Shown here piece by piece: positions 23,345-34,038 of a stretch of 64,000 nt of DNA. The translations under genes and the position numbers were made by a program. The DNA comes from Dactylis glomerata (Eukaryota; Streptophyta; Magnoliopsida; Poales; Poaceae). Under the pieces are notes generated by a model, which was not told the DNA's origin, searched no databases, and saw nothing but the letters and a program-made list of their open reading frames with translations. The stretch covers positions 6,911,318 through 6,975,317 of the forward strand of contig QXEO01000382.1 in assembly GCA_007115705.1 (NCBI GenBank), in the 5' to 3' direction. Every line of letters begins with the position of its first letter. The first letter of the stretch is position 1.

Positions 23345-26300
23345 CTACACGACGGTGCCGTCCTTCACCGTCGCGTTCTTCAGTATCACCACGATCCCGG
23401 ACCTGATGTAGTACCCTTCCTCCGGCCGGTCCGCCTCCTGGACGCCCTGTCAGAAACAGCCCACAATTGCCATGGTTTCAGTCTATACTTTAGGAGACAA
23501 GTGTTCTCTCTGGGAATTTTGGTGTTAGAAAATTTTGAACCCTGACTGAAGGAGTATCTTTCCTACCTCCTTGTTCGTGATGACCACGTCCCTGCCGATC
23601 CTCGCGTTCATGTCGATGATGCAGTTGCTGTATGCAAAGCACCGCCAAACGGGTTAGATCATGCGTGAAACAGTACGTACTGTCTCAGGATCCAGGCCAG
23701 TCTGCTCACCTGAGCTTGGAGTTCTCCCCGATACCGATGGGGACCTTGCCCTCTGACAGCAGCCTCGAGATCTCGTCCTCCGTCTCGTACAGATCCGCGC
23801 CCATCATCATCGCGTTCTGCAAACGCCATTTCAAACAGTCACCGTTATTCGAACTGAATATCACACCCGCTGCAAACACATGGTTTCAGGCGATGGTGGT
23901 GGAAAAGCAAACCTTGAGCACAGATCCTGAGTTCAGGCGTGAACGGACACCTACGATAGAGTGCTCGATCATGCACTCACGCAGGAAGCAGCCATGTGAA
24001 ATGATCGCTTCTTTGATCTGTACATAGGATTCGGAGCTCAGATAGGCGTAACTTATATGTAGAGTAATAGTTTGAACTGCAGGTTTATTTTTATGCGTAC
24101 ATACCCTGCACTTGTCTGACTTTGTTGGTGGCAAGTACCGAGGCGAAGTAAAGAAGGGAGTTTTCGGGTCATAAAACTCAAACTTTGGAGGCTGCAATGA
24201 AGAAATGCGTGAGCAAGTAGAAAGATAAACCTTTAGTATCTATCAGACTATTTTAGTCAATTACTTCTACTGTTACAGCGCGTCAAATTTGGAAGCAACC
24301 AAAATAAAATATCACCTGCTCGCAGAGGGCCATATTCGCGTCGAAGAACGACCTGATTGTACCAATGTCCTCCCAGTAGTCAGTGAAGACATATGCCTGA
24401 CAGCAATGGAGTCAAAAGCATTTTCAGTTCGTGTCACACAGAGGACATAGTTTATTTTTCAGTCTATCTCCCCAATAGAAAGTGAAATATTTAAAAGTGG
24501 GGCAAACACTCCGCAAACGATGTGTGGAGTTCGCATAGAAATTTTACCTGTACGTTGTGGTCATGTAGGGCTCTCGGGAGAATTTCAGACCCAAAGTCAT
24601 GTAGTTCTGCGTATCTTGACCTAAGAATGCCAACATTAGAATACAGGGCCAAAGGAGAACCGTATTGTCGCAAGACAGGGTTCTTACTTCAGAAGGTTCA
24701 AGAGAACTTCTCTTTTGAAGACATAAACTCCCATCGAAGCAATGTAGGGATTTTTAGCTGGATCATCTATGGCAAAGTTGAGAAAGCTGGTATCGACTTT
24801 CTGCAATGGTCAATGGCTTGAATTTTAGATACTGCCACTTATTTAAGATAGTTGTATCTGTGAGTGTAAACATATATCAGAATGTGTAAGCTAAGGTGAG
24901 TGCTAACCATTGCTTCCAAGTCCGCACCCTTTGGCTTCTCAGAAAACTGGATCACGCGACCTGAACTGTCGAACTTCACTAAACCATATTCAGATGCCCG
25001 GCTGCCAAAAAAAAAACAGGATGCAGTGCAACTTCAGAATGAAGAGATACTGATAAGTTCAGGAATTTGGGATACAGAAACAATAGCCAATACCTCTCTC
25101 CAACAGGTGCACATGATAGGGTAATGTCAGCATTATCATCAACATGTTTCTGAAAATGATGTGTGCCACAGGGTCAGCCAATTCAAAAGAAAACATGCAG
25201 TAGACCAGGTGAAAGAGGCAATCACAAACCTGCACAAGCTCCATGTAATCCATGCGATAAAGCTGATCGCCCGACAAGATCAAAATGTGCTCTATAGATT
25301 TATGCTTATAATAGTCCTGGAAAGGTACACACAACATCCGGAGCGTCACATTAACAATCCAAATATACAAGTATGAGGGTGCATGAAGGGCCATGTGCTC
25401 CTAGATACTCTTCTCACCTCAAGTACCCAGATAAATTTTCTGACAGCGTCTGCTGTTCCCCGGAACCATCCAGCAGCCTCCCCAGGCATTTGCGTTGCGG
25501 CCAATACCTATTTGTTAGAAAAAGGCTGTCAACGTGTGATCTAGTTGGCGAAGACATCAGGACAAAGATCATAAGAAAACATATGTACTCTATATCAAGA
25601 AGTTGAGGAGAATTACCTCAACAGATCCATCAGTGAAATTGATCCCCCCGCCGAGGTACGTGCGGTGAATGTGACGATTAAGAGAGGCCGAGTTGAACTG
25701 AGTCATTACGAATATCTTGTTTATGCCACTGTTGAAGCAGTTGCTCATTGGAATATCGATAAGCCTGTAACATCCTCCAATAGGAACCTAAGGGATGCAA
25801 CAAAAGGAAAGGAACAAGATTCAGGCTGGTGATCTGAAGATGACTGGACGAATAGTCACTGATAGCCTTGAGCTTGACATCATGTCTCTTAAAGTGGGAG
25901 GCATCATTGGGACCGGCTACAGATACATCTGGTACTAGTAATAATTTAAACACAATGCAATCCTACTGAATGAGCTGTACTTAAACTGGTCTTATCCAAA
26001 CCAATGCCATGTGCAAATAATAACTACTGAGATTTCATATTCCTATGTACTTATAGCTGGGTGCAAATGACGGAGACTTTTCTTATTCGGTCCTTCAGTT
26101 GAGATGTATTAACTTGAGTCTAAATACATTCATAAAAAAACTTGAGACTAAATAAACCTAGACTGTTTCACACTACAAAAATGGATGATGAAAATGTATG
26201 ATCTTACAGCAGGTGTAGCTCTTGTGCTTGTGAGAGGAAAAAGCTGAGTCCCCGTGCCACCGCCAAGTATGACCGCCGCAACCTCATTCGGATCGGCGTA

Positions 26301-26636
26301 GTTCCTCCGGAAGGACGATCGGACAACCTGCGGCTTTTTTTGCATAAGAAAATTCAGAGATGCTAACAGTATGTATTCCCTCACAATCCGATCGTCTGAT
26401 GAGATAAAACTTACAAGGGTATCTGAGCTAGCATCCGAGGTGAGCACGCACTGCGCGCCATTGGCGGCGCCCCTGGTACCGTTACACATCCTCCTCAGCG
26501 CCCTCTCGTGCCTGAAGCTGCTGCTGTCCCCGACCTTGAGCCTCTCGCACCCGTTGGCGTCGCCGCCTCTCCTCACCGGGCACACGCATGCTTTGCCCTC
26601 CAGGGGGAGCACGCTGCTGAACTGCATCGATGACAT
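23345..26636 (-). CDS. AGP-L: ADP-glucose pyrophosphorylase large subunit, cytosolic endosperm (Sh2) type
   Basis: Fifteen coding exons (minus): 26636-26415, 26327-26208, 25787-25617, 25507-25418, 25316-25230, 25149-25094, 25001-24908, 24800-24688, 24620-24548, 24396-24316, 24191-24105, 24017-23913, 23816-23710, 23627-23567, 23446-23345. All have GT-AG borders and kept frame, giving 522 residues. It makes ADP-glucose from glucose-1-phosphate and ATP with the small subunit, the committed step of starch synthesis. Seen in the sequence: GGGTGTQLFPLT near residue 96, SGDQLYRMDY near 216, FSEKPKGADLEAM, and a C-terminal left-handed beta-helix part ending ATVKDGTVV. The N-terminus MSSMQFSSVLPLEGKACVC lacks a plastid transit peptide and matches the wheat/barley endosperm subunit as I recall it. 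Large subunits are mainly regulatory. No broken exon was found. Confidence 0.96.
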
Positions 26637-27825
26637 CCACCGTGCAACTGCACAAGACCACCAGCATCAATGATCGTTTGAATCACTCAGATGAACTAGA
26701 TTGGAGCAGCTGGCTTCTTTTAGGCCAAGTTACTGGTGGACTCCCATATTCAGCACAAGAAGCAGTAACTTTATTTTCTCACAAGGCACTTGTGTAAACT
26801 TAGAAGGATGGATCAAAATTTGAGAACAATGATCACGGTTAAAGGGACAGGAAGAGTAGGAAAGGTAACAAGGACTTTTTGGCCTTCTTTTCAGGAGAGG
26901 ATCACGTGAATCACGAGATCCTGTGATCTGGTGGTTCTATTCTGCCTTTTGTTCTGAACTGAAAAGGAAGCAAAGCAGAGTATCATAGGAAAACTTTGCA
27001 AGCGGAAACGATACACTCCAGGGTGGAGCGAGTGTAGCTCACTCGGTGGAATGCTTTGCAGGAGGGATTCAGTGCTCAAGTGCGCTGGAGAGTTTCATCA
27101 CAGAGCGGAGACTATGGAGATGGGAGCTTGTCGACGCTAGAAAAGAATTTAGAATTTGAACTTGTTTATATTTAAGGGCAGCAATGATGAAACCGAGCTG
27201 GTCAGAAGCCGAAATATTGGGAGAAAGCAGGGCGCGCAGGATCCAAGGACGACTTGCTACCTTGTTGGGAAAAGCAAAAACAAATTGGAGGGACCCCCAA
27301 AGACCGCAGAGATCAATCAAGAAAGCAGGCTTCCATACAGGGGTAGTACCGCTAACAGAGGGATTAATATTATTCAGGGCATGAAAAAAAATCATGGTGT
27401 TACTGAAGATGAAACTGAGAACCGTGATCGAAGCCGCCGCCTCCATCCCAAAATTTTTCCTGGCAGATCCGCCCTTCTTCCTGCCAAACGGGTGATCCCC
27501 GGAGCCATAGCCCTGCAGTTTCAGGCAAGACGTTCCAAGGGACCACATCGCCGTCCTCGCTCGCTCAGTCACGGGCGGCCGTCAGGAACCCACCACCGCC
27601 GCCGCGCCCCTCGTCGGACAACATCTCTCCATCCCCCTCCCTCCCGGAAAAAAGAAAATGCGCGACGGAATCTGACGCATCGATCGAGACCAGAGGAAAT
27701 TGATGAACCTGAACGCCGTCACCTTTTACAGCCCCCACCCACCGTACACGCACGCACCGACGAAGGAAGTACTGGCAGAGTTACAATGCATCGAATCCAA
27801 GAGGAGGAAGGAGCAGAGTGTTTAC

Positions 27826-27957
27826 CTGGGAAGGAATTAACGGATCGGCGACGGACCTGTGGAATGGAATTGAAGGAGAGAAGGGATCAAGAAAATGGAG
27901 GAGGAAGCTATGGAGGGAGTGGTGATGTGGCGAGAATGAGATGGGTCCGTTCAGGAG
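27826..27957 (-). other. Non-coding first exon of the AGPase large-subunit gene
   Basis: A pyrimidine-rich leader on the minus strand ends at a good donor (CTTCCCAG/GTAAACAC, exon end 27826). The matching acceptor is at 26647 (TTGTGCAG/TTGCACGG), 11 nt before the ATG. A 5' leader split by an intron of about 1.2 kb fits the cereal Sh2 layout. The 5' limit is set from the TATA box and is approximate. Confidence 0.65.
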
Positions 27958-27982
27958 AGGGGGTGGTGATGTGGAGGCCCGG

Positions 27983-27990
27983 CTTATAAG
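27983..27990 (-). promoter_or_regulatory. TATA box of the AGPase large-subunit gene
   Basis: The palindromic CTTATAAG sits in a GC-rich setting about 30 bp before the inferred transcription start and 165 bp before the first donor site. Its position relative to the leader exon is the main support. Confidence 0.55.
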
Positions 27991-29690
27991 GCGGGACAGG
28001 GCGTTGGCGTTCCAGTGTAGGCAAGGGAACGGACGGACGGACGGTGTGGAGTGGAGGCAGCAGGCAGGGAGCCGAGCCGGGGTACTCACTCCACTCTCGT
28101 ATTTGGCGCTACCCTTCCACCCATTGCCATTCCCCATGCCCGTCCATGTGCGCGGTGCGCCGCCCCACACCGTCGCCTTCGCCATACACGCTACGCCCAC
28201 CGCCGCCGTCGAGTGATCGCCACCGATCAATTCCTGCGAACTACGTTACTTTCCAGGCCGTAAAAAAGCGTGCGCGCACACAAGCGGGACCAAATTCCCG
28301 CGATCGAGGAGCACGCACAGAGCTAACAAACAACAACTGGCCTAGATCGTCTTCTTCGCCCAGCAGAACCACCTGCATGTTTGTTTTCGCACCTGACGTT
28401 CACGCACCTTCTGCCCTCACGCCGGCGTGCCCGTGCAATTCAGCAGCGGCATGTGGCGCGCTGGGGACCAGGACGATCGAGCTTCATCACAGATCGATCA
28501 CACATGCCTTCGCCAGCTCGCCGGCCGGGAGCAAGCAAGCCGTGCGATCTTATCTTCTCCACACAACCGAGTGTCCGAGAGTAGGCCATTACTGGTTTGT
28601 ACGTCCGCTTCCCCGTGATGAATGCACACGGCAGCGCTGCTGCTAGCCCGACACATCACCGCCGAACCAACGGTGGGAATCGCTCGGCGCGCGTGCCTAG
28701 CCTACAGCGCCGCTGGGTTCAGTCAGTGCTGGACTCTACGTGCTGCTCTAGCCGGGGCTGTGTAGCTGATCAACGTGGGGTGAACGAAGAAGATCTCTCG
28801 CCACGCGCGGGCCCTCGTGGCGCACGGCGAGTAGCGGAGGGATCCAATCGCCAGTCCCGACGCGCCGCCTCGGGGCCACGGATTTCATTATGTGATGTCA
28901 TTGTTTGTAAGCGTCAGTTAACTAAATCAGCCCATGCACTTACGAGAATTGGGTGCTCGTGTGATGTAAACATAGCTCTGCTCTCTTAGAGTATGCTCTC
29001 GCTGGTATTGTGTCGGACGAAATGCCCTAATACTTTGAGCTTTCTCTCGAAGAAAGTCCACCAAACAACTAATCCCTCCAACTTGAGCATTCTGCTTAAT
29101 TTCCCACCACAAAAAGATCCACATGCATTTCGCCTAAAAGCTCGCCCCATCATTTGAGCCTAAAATCAGGAAATTCATTTTTTTAACATGGAAATTCATT
29201 TCTGACTCCATGAATTAATCTGTTTAGCTGTCACAGAAGTGGTTACGGTATTCATTTGCGAACCCATGGTTTTCATTTTATGACTAACTTTAATTCCTTT
29301 TGGTACCCTATCATTTTTGTTAAATTGTCAAATAAAACGATAGCATCAATATTGTTTCATTTCATTTCTACCAAATAAAATGAATTGATGGGTGCCAAGT
29401 GAGCTCCAGCTGATCATGAATTGTCGACAACGTCGGCCACCCCGCCTACAGCCTACACTGCGCGACCCCGATGACAGCATCCCTTCCGCCAGCTAGCCTG
29501 CCATAGTCCGTCCACGCCCGCGCATGATGCTGCCGCGGAGCTGTGGATATTACCTAACAATATTTATAAAGAACACTCTTTCCTAACAATATTCCATATT
29601 TATTCCAATATTTTCCTAAATTCATAGGCACGCACATAACAATGTGTTACTATTAATGTTTTGCAATGTAAACTATCATTCACATTTTCA
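27991..29690. other. Upstream region of the AGPase gene, no gene seen
   Basis: GC-rich to about 28880, then AT-rich. It contains a (GGAC)n-like run near 28032 and two TGCATG words (RY-type seed motif) near 28376 and 29123. I found no complete prolamin box. Short open frames around 28040-28990 look compositional. The part at 28740-28880 resembles 38010-38130. Confidence 0.45.
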
Positions 29691-29699
29691 TGAATAAAT

Positions 29700-31390
29700 T
29701 TTTTTTTTAAAATGGACGTTTTCATTACTCAATAATCAAGCAATTACACACGATCTCTGCATAGCTGATATGCACACAACTGTCCAATAGTCTCAAGTAT
29801 CAATAAACGAAAAAGACGAACTACATATCAATCATGAGAAATTGTAGATCGCCTAAGGTGAAGGTGGAGGACCAATCCGTAGATTATGCGACCATTCATG
29901 TAGGGAAAAAGTATTCCTCGCCGTAGCCTCCAACCATGTATAGACCTCCGTAAATAGGTCGTGATTCTCCATCCGCTGAAGAGGTGACCACAAATGGAGA
30001 ATACTGGTACATCTGTAGATAACCTGCAAGAGAGAATATTTTTTTGTCGTTAAAAACTTTGTCATTCCTACACAGTCATAGCGACCATACGACGGCAAGA
30101 GCTTACACCCTAATAAGCGTTCTAAACCTAAGATCAATACCATGAAGCCAATTCCCAAAAATATTAGCAACACTAGTCGAGGGATACAGGTTGGAAGCTA
30201 CTTGGATGATTGACCATATAGATCTGGCAAATTGGCATTGGAAGAATAAGTGTTTGATCGTCTCATCCTGGTGACAGAACACACTGAATGATTCCATGCC
30301 AATTTCGCTTAACAAGATTGTCTTTTGTTAGGATGACCCCTCGATGCAAATACCAACCATTTTTTTTGGTTTTTAATGGTATTTTCATCTTTCAAATTTT
30401 CTTGTTATTATCAACTGGTATATCGGGTTGGATAATCGCTTTGTCTAGCGAACCTACAGAGAACTACCCATTGGGATATAAGTTCTAACAAAATTCATCA
30501 GGTCCTGTCGAAAGTTGGATGGATTCCAAACGTTGAAGTAAGGCATTCCACATCACTAATCTAGGACCAGTTAAATCACGTATAAAAGTCACACCAGGAG
30601 GTGAGGTGGACATTACTAATGCAATGTTGTCACTTTTGCGATGAACTATGCTATACAACACACGATATTATTCTCGAAGAGGACTATTCCCTAGCCATGA
30701 GTCCTCCCAAAAACACATTTGTGATCCATCTTTTATTGAGAAAGTACCATAACGGAAGAAAAACTTCTTCATAGCCATCATGTCGGCCCAGAGATGTGTG
30801 TCCCGAGGTTTCCAAATCACTTGGGATAACGCTTTCGCGCCAATGTACTTTATCTTAAGGAGGGTTTGTCAAACACCATCTCCGGTAAGAAGCTTAAAAA
30901 GCCATTTACCTAGTAAGGCTGAGTTTTTGACCTCAAGGTCATGTACTCCCAGCCCACCCTGATCTTTGGGATGGCAAACCACAGTCCATTTAACCAGTCG
31001 ATATTTCTTTTCCCGCTATCCCCTTGCTAAAAGAATCTAGATCGATAGTAATCGAGCTTGTGTAGAACACCTTTTGGCACGAGAAAAAAGATATCATATA
31101 CAGTATCATATTGGTAAGTACTGAATTAATGAGTACCAGTCTTCCTCCAAGGGACAACAATTTACCTTTCCAACTACTAACACGCTTCTGAAGTCTTTTC
31201 TCCAATAATTTCCATTCGGCAATTGTTAATCTCCGATAATGAATCGAGATCCCCAAATATCGAATATGAAACTAGCCTTTCCCACAACCAAACAACTCCG
31301 CATATAAGGCTGCTGAATCCTAGGCTTCACCAAAACTAAACAATTCACTTATGTAAGTTAATTTTGAGACCCGATAGTCGACTTTCAAAT
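29700..31390 (-). mobile_element. 5'-truncated, decayed LINE (L1-type)
   Basis: On the minus strand, pieces of the LINE ORF2 C-terminus appear in order. First FESRLSGLKIN near 31370, then ISIHYRRLTIAEWKLLEKRL and LLSLGGRLVLINSVLTNM (31256-31100), then the zinc-binding part with FCHQDETIKHLFFQCQFAR (about 30270) and the tail to about 29860. The plus-strand poly-T at 29700-29709 fits the poly(A) tail. Many frameshifts and stops show it is dead. Endonuclease and catalytic reverse-transcriptase domains are missing through 5' truncation. Confidence 0.88.
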
Positions 31391-32026
31391 GCTCTCAAGA
31401 TTGGAGAAGAGGCACTCGCATCTTAAAATGCTCTCGACATAGTTTAGTTTATATTTTCATCTACACATAGCAAAATTAACAACATAACGATACTACAATA
31501 TTTGTGGTTCTCACATCTATATTACCAAATACAATAACGCAAAAATTACAACCATATTTCATGATCAACAATACTTCATTTCTACTATACATCTTGAAAT
31601 TATCTATTATACATGAAGTTATTATTTTATTAAAATTGAGCAAACATTAATATGTTAGAATTGCATGCCTTCATGAGTTAATTTTTGGCACTTAGATGCT
31701 TTTATTTATTTATATGTATGTGTTTTGTGTATTTGGTATTTTAAAATCATAAAAAAGGATCTCTAACATCGTGGAACCCTGTAGTGGGTGGTTATCTATT
31801 TTAGGTGTAGGTAATATAAAATGCTAAATTATAAAATATTTTAATGTTAAACTTTTCCACAAAAAATTGGACTTGCTTTGTTTATAATAGGTTCCTCGTA
31901 GTTAGGTGTCTTATGTGTTGTCCTTCTTTCAGCTATATAAGAAGATGGCAACACCAATGGATCTATTGTACGTATATCCAGATTCTTATATCAAAGTGAG
32001 GAACATAATGAAAGAAAATCAATTAA
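31391..32026. other. AT-rich intergenic, no gene
   Basis: Low-complexity AT-rich DNA. The 75-codon open frame at 31906-32133 has no family signature and runs into the MITE that follows. Confidence 0.5.
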
Positions 32027-32354
32027 CGCCCCATTTGGTTTACATGTTTGGAAAACAAAGGAATGCAAACATGTATAGGAATTGGGTTAGCTCTATATGG
32101 CTAAACTGCAGGTTACGAAAACACCGGGAATAGAAAAAAGAGTGGCGTTTGCTCTACAGGAAGCTTTGGCACGGTCCATTCCTTTGGTCTGAGTAGATGT
32201 TTAGTTTCCTTTAAAAAGTACAGGAGGGAAAATCTTTCCTAGGGAATCGCTGGACTGCGTTTCTTCGAATCGAACGGCCTTAGAGGAGAAATTTCCTAAG
32301 GAAACGAGCCCTGTAAAATTCCTTCACAATTCCCATGGACCGAATGGGCCCTAA
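32027..32354. mobile_element. hAT-like MITE
   Basis: The left end CGCCCCATTTGGTTTACATG is matched, inverted, by GACCGAATGGGCCCTA on the right. Ends of the TAGGGCCC...TTGGT type are common in grass hAT-related MITEs. The left terminus has diverged, and I could not confirm an 8-bp duplication. Confidence 0.5.
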
Positions 32355-32360
32355 CTAGTC

Positions 32361-33727
32361 CGGGTCACCTCTCTGGCGATTCTGGAGGCCCTCCCGCCAC
32401 CGCCCAGCGAACTCTGAGTCTGCCGCCCGTTTCACCTCGCCGCCGCTGGAGGAAGCTGTCGGTGGACGGCGGCGGCGGGGTGCCCTCTCCTTTCGCCCTT
32501 TTTTTCTTTCTTTCACACCTCCACTGCGTTCTGCCGCCGCCAGTTGACCGATTCTGCTCATGAGATCCCGATCGGGGAGGGTGCCTTGCGGCCGCCCTTG
32601 GGCTTCGGCACTGGTTCACCGCCGTCCTCTCCCTAGTGAGATCAGCCGTCGCCGGCTTGACCGGATCTATGCGGGATCCCATCGTGGGAGGGTTTCTTGC
32701 GGACGCCACCGGGTTCGGCGCCGGAAGCCGCTCGATGTCGTCCTCCGGCCCTGCAGGTTTGCATTGCCCGTTACTGATCTCCCCTAGGGCCCGTGCGTCG
32801 GCTGATGCCGTCTCCACTAGGGTCCCTGCATTGGGCGAGGTCGGCCGGGGCTAGTGCAGACGTATGTGTTGTCAAGGCATTGCATGCCTGTGGTTCAATG
32901 GGATCCGACAGGCAGAGTGTGGATGCTGGAGCGACATAAATAAAGGAGGCAGTCCTACAGTTCCTTTCTGCGTCAAGATGAGGATTCACCGGATGCCCGT
33001 CTCCACGGATCGGACAAGAGTGTCGTGTTCCGGAAAGCTCCACCGGCGAACTCCACTGAGCACATCTTGCTTGGAGATTGCTGGATCGGATGGATTTCGG
33101 TCAGGCGTACCCGTATTTTTATCTAGTCGTTTGGTTTCAGAGGGAGCGCTGCGAAGCTCTGCTAGCTGTTACCATCATGCGATATGATTCCGTTCCATGG
33201 TGAAGTCGGCTAGCGGAGAATGTCATGGATGTCGTGTTCTGGGGACTAGCAATGGTGATTCAAGTATTGGTGGCAATGAGGAACTTGCTTCACGATTCGG
33301 GACTTGTAGCAGCGGCTCGGTAAGTGGGGGCGACAATACAAGAGAAGTTCAAGGTCTTGCCTTGCAGGGTGAAAATCCAAGGTCTGACCTTAATTGGTTG
33401 TGCCTGGCAATGACCTTGTTGAAGGCATTGTTTTGTGAGTGCAGACTTTTCTTTAGGTAAAAACCTATGATCTATGATCGGGCGACGACGGCGCTTGTGC
33501 ACTGTTCCCTTCTTGGAGGCGTCGCTTTTGAAGATATTGGATTTCTGGTGCTGTCTTGGTGGTGCTAGTGCTGTTGTTACAAGGAACTTATCATTAGCGG
33601 GCTTTTTTTTCTGTAATTCTTCTTCTTTTGGCTGTGTGCATCCGTATTGCCACTAGGGCACTGCGTTGTTGTAGAGGTTGGATGTAATTGTATCTTCTTG
33701 ATATTAATATATACTCTTTATCGAAAA
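32361..33727 (+). mobile_element. Non-autonomous non-LTR retroelement with 8-bp target duplication
   Basis: AACTAGTC stands directly before (32353-32360) and directly after (33728-33735) this 1367-bp stretch. The 3' end is TTGATATTAATATATACTC then TTTATCGAAAAA, an ending typical of grass LINE-type elements. The 5' part is GC-rich, like a LINE promoter/leader. No endonuclease or reverse-transcriptase domain is visible, so mobilisation would need a LINE in trans. It inserted at the very edge of the hAT-like MITE. Confidence 0.75.
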
Positions 33728-33847
33728 AACTAGTCAGTGAGGTATAATTTCTAGGATACAAGAGAAATGCGGGCCTTGGATAAATGACCTTGAAATTTAT
33801 CATAAATGTCACCTAAAAAAGGCCTATTCAAATGTGCATTTTGGACA

Positions 33848-33866
33848 CCCCCCCCCCCCCCCCCCC
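33848..33866. repeat. Run of 19 cytosines
   Basis: An unbroken poly-C tract of 19, preceded by TTGGACA. Such runs are rare in plant DNA; its exact length may be uncertain in the assembly. Confidence 0.9.
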
Positions 33867-34038
33867 ACATGGGTTGTTATCGATATAACAGGCTACTACG
33901 AAGCTAACCCTTTTACTACAATTTTTTCTCCGGGCATGTTTAATAGTATAGCTAGCTACTGTCTATATAAAGATATTATTTCATCTATAATTAACTTATA
34001 GTTAATAAGTACAATAGCAAGATATAAAATATAATTAA

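Noticed and set aside
27030..27075. GTAGCTCACTCGGTGG as a tRNA-like segment
   Set aside because: No cloverleaf or TψC arm can be formed around it; it is inside the leader intron of the AGPase gene.
27069..27572. 167-codon open frame on the minus strand in the AGPase leader intron
   Set aside because: No domain or codon pattern of a real protein; it lies in an intron predicted from good splice signals.
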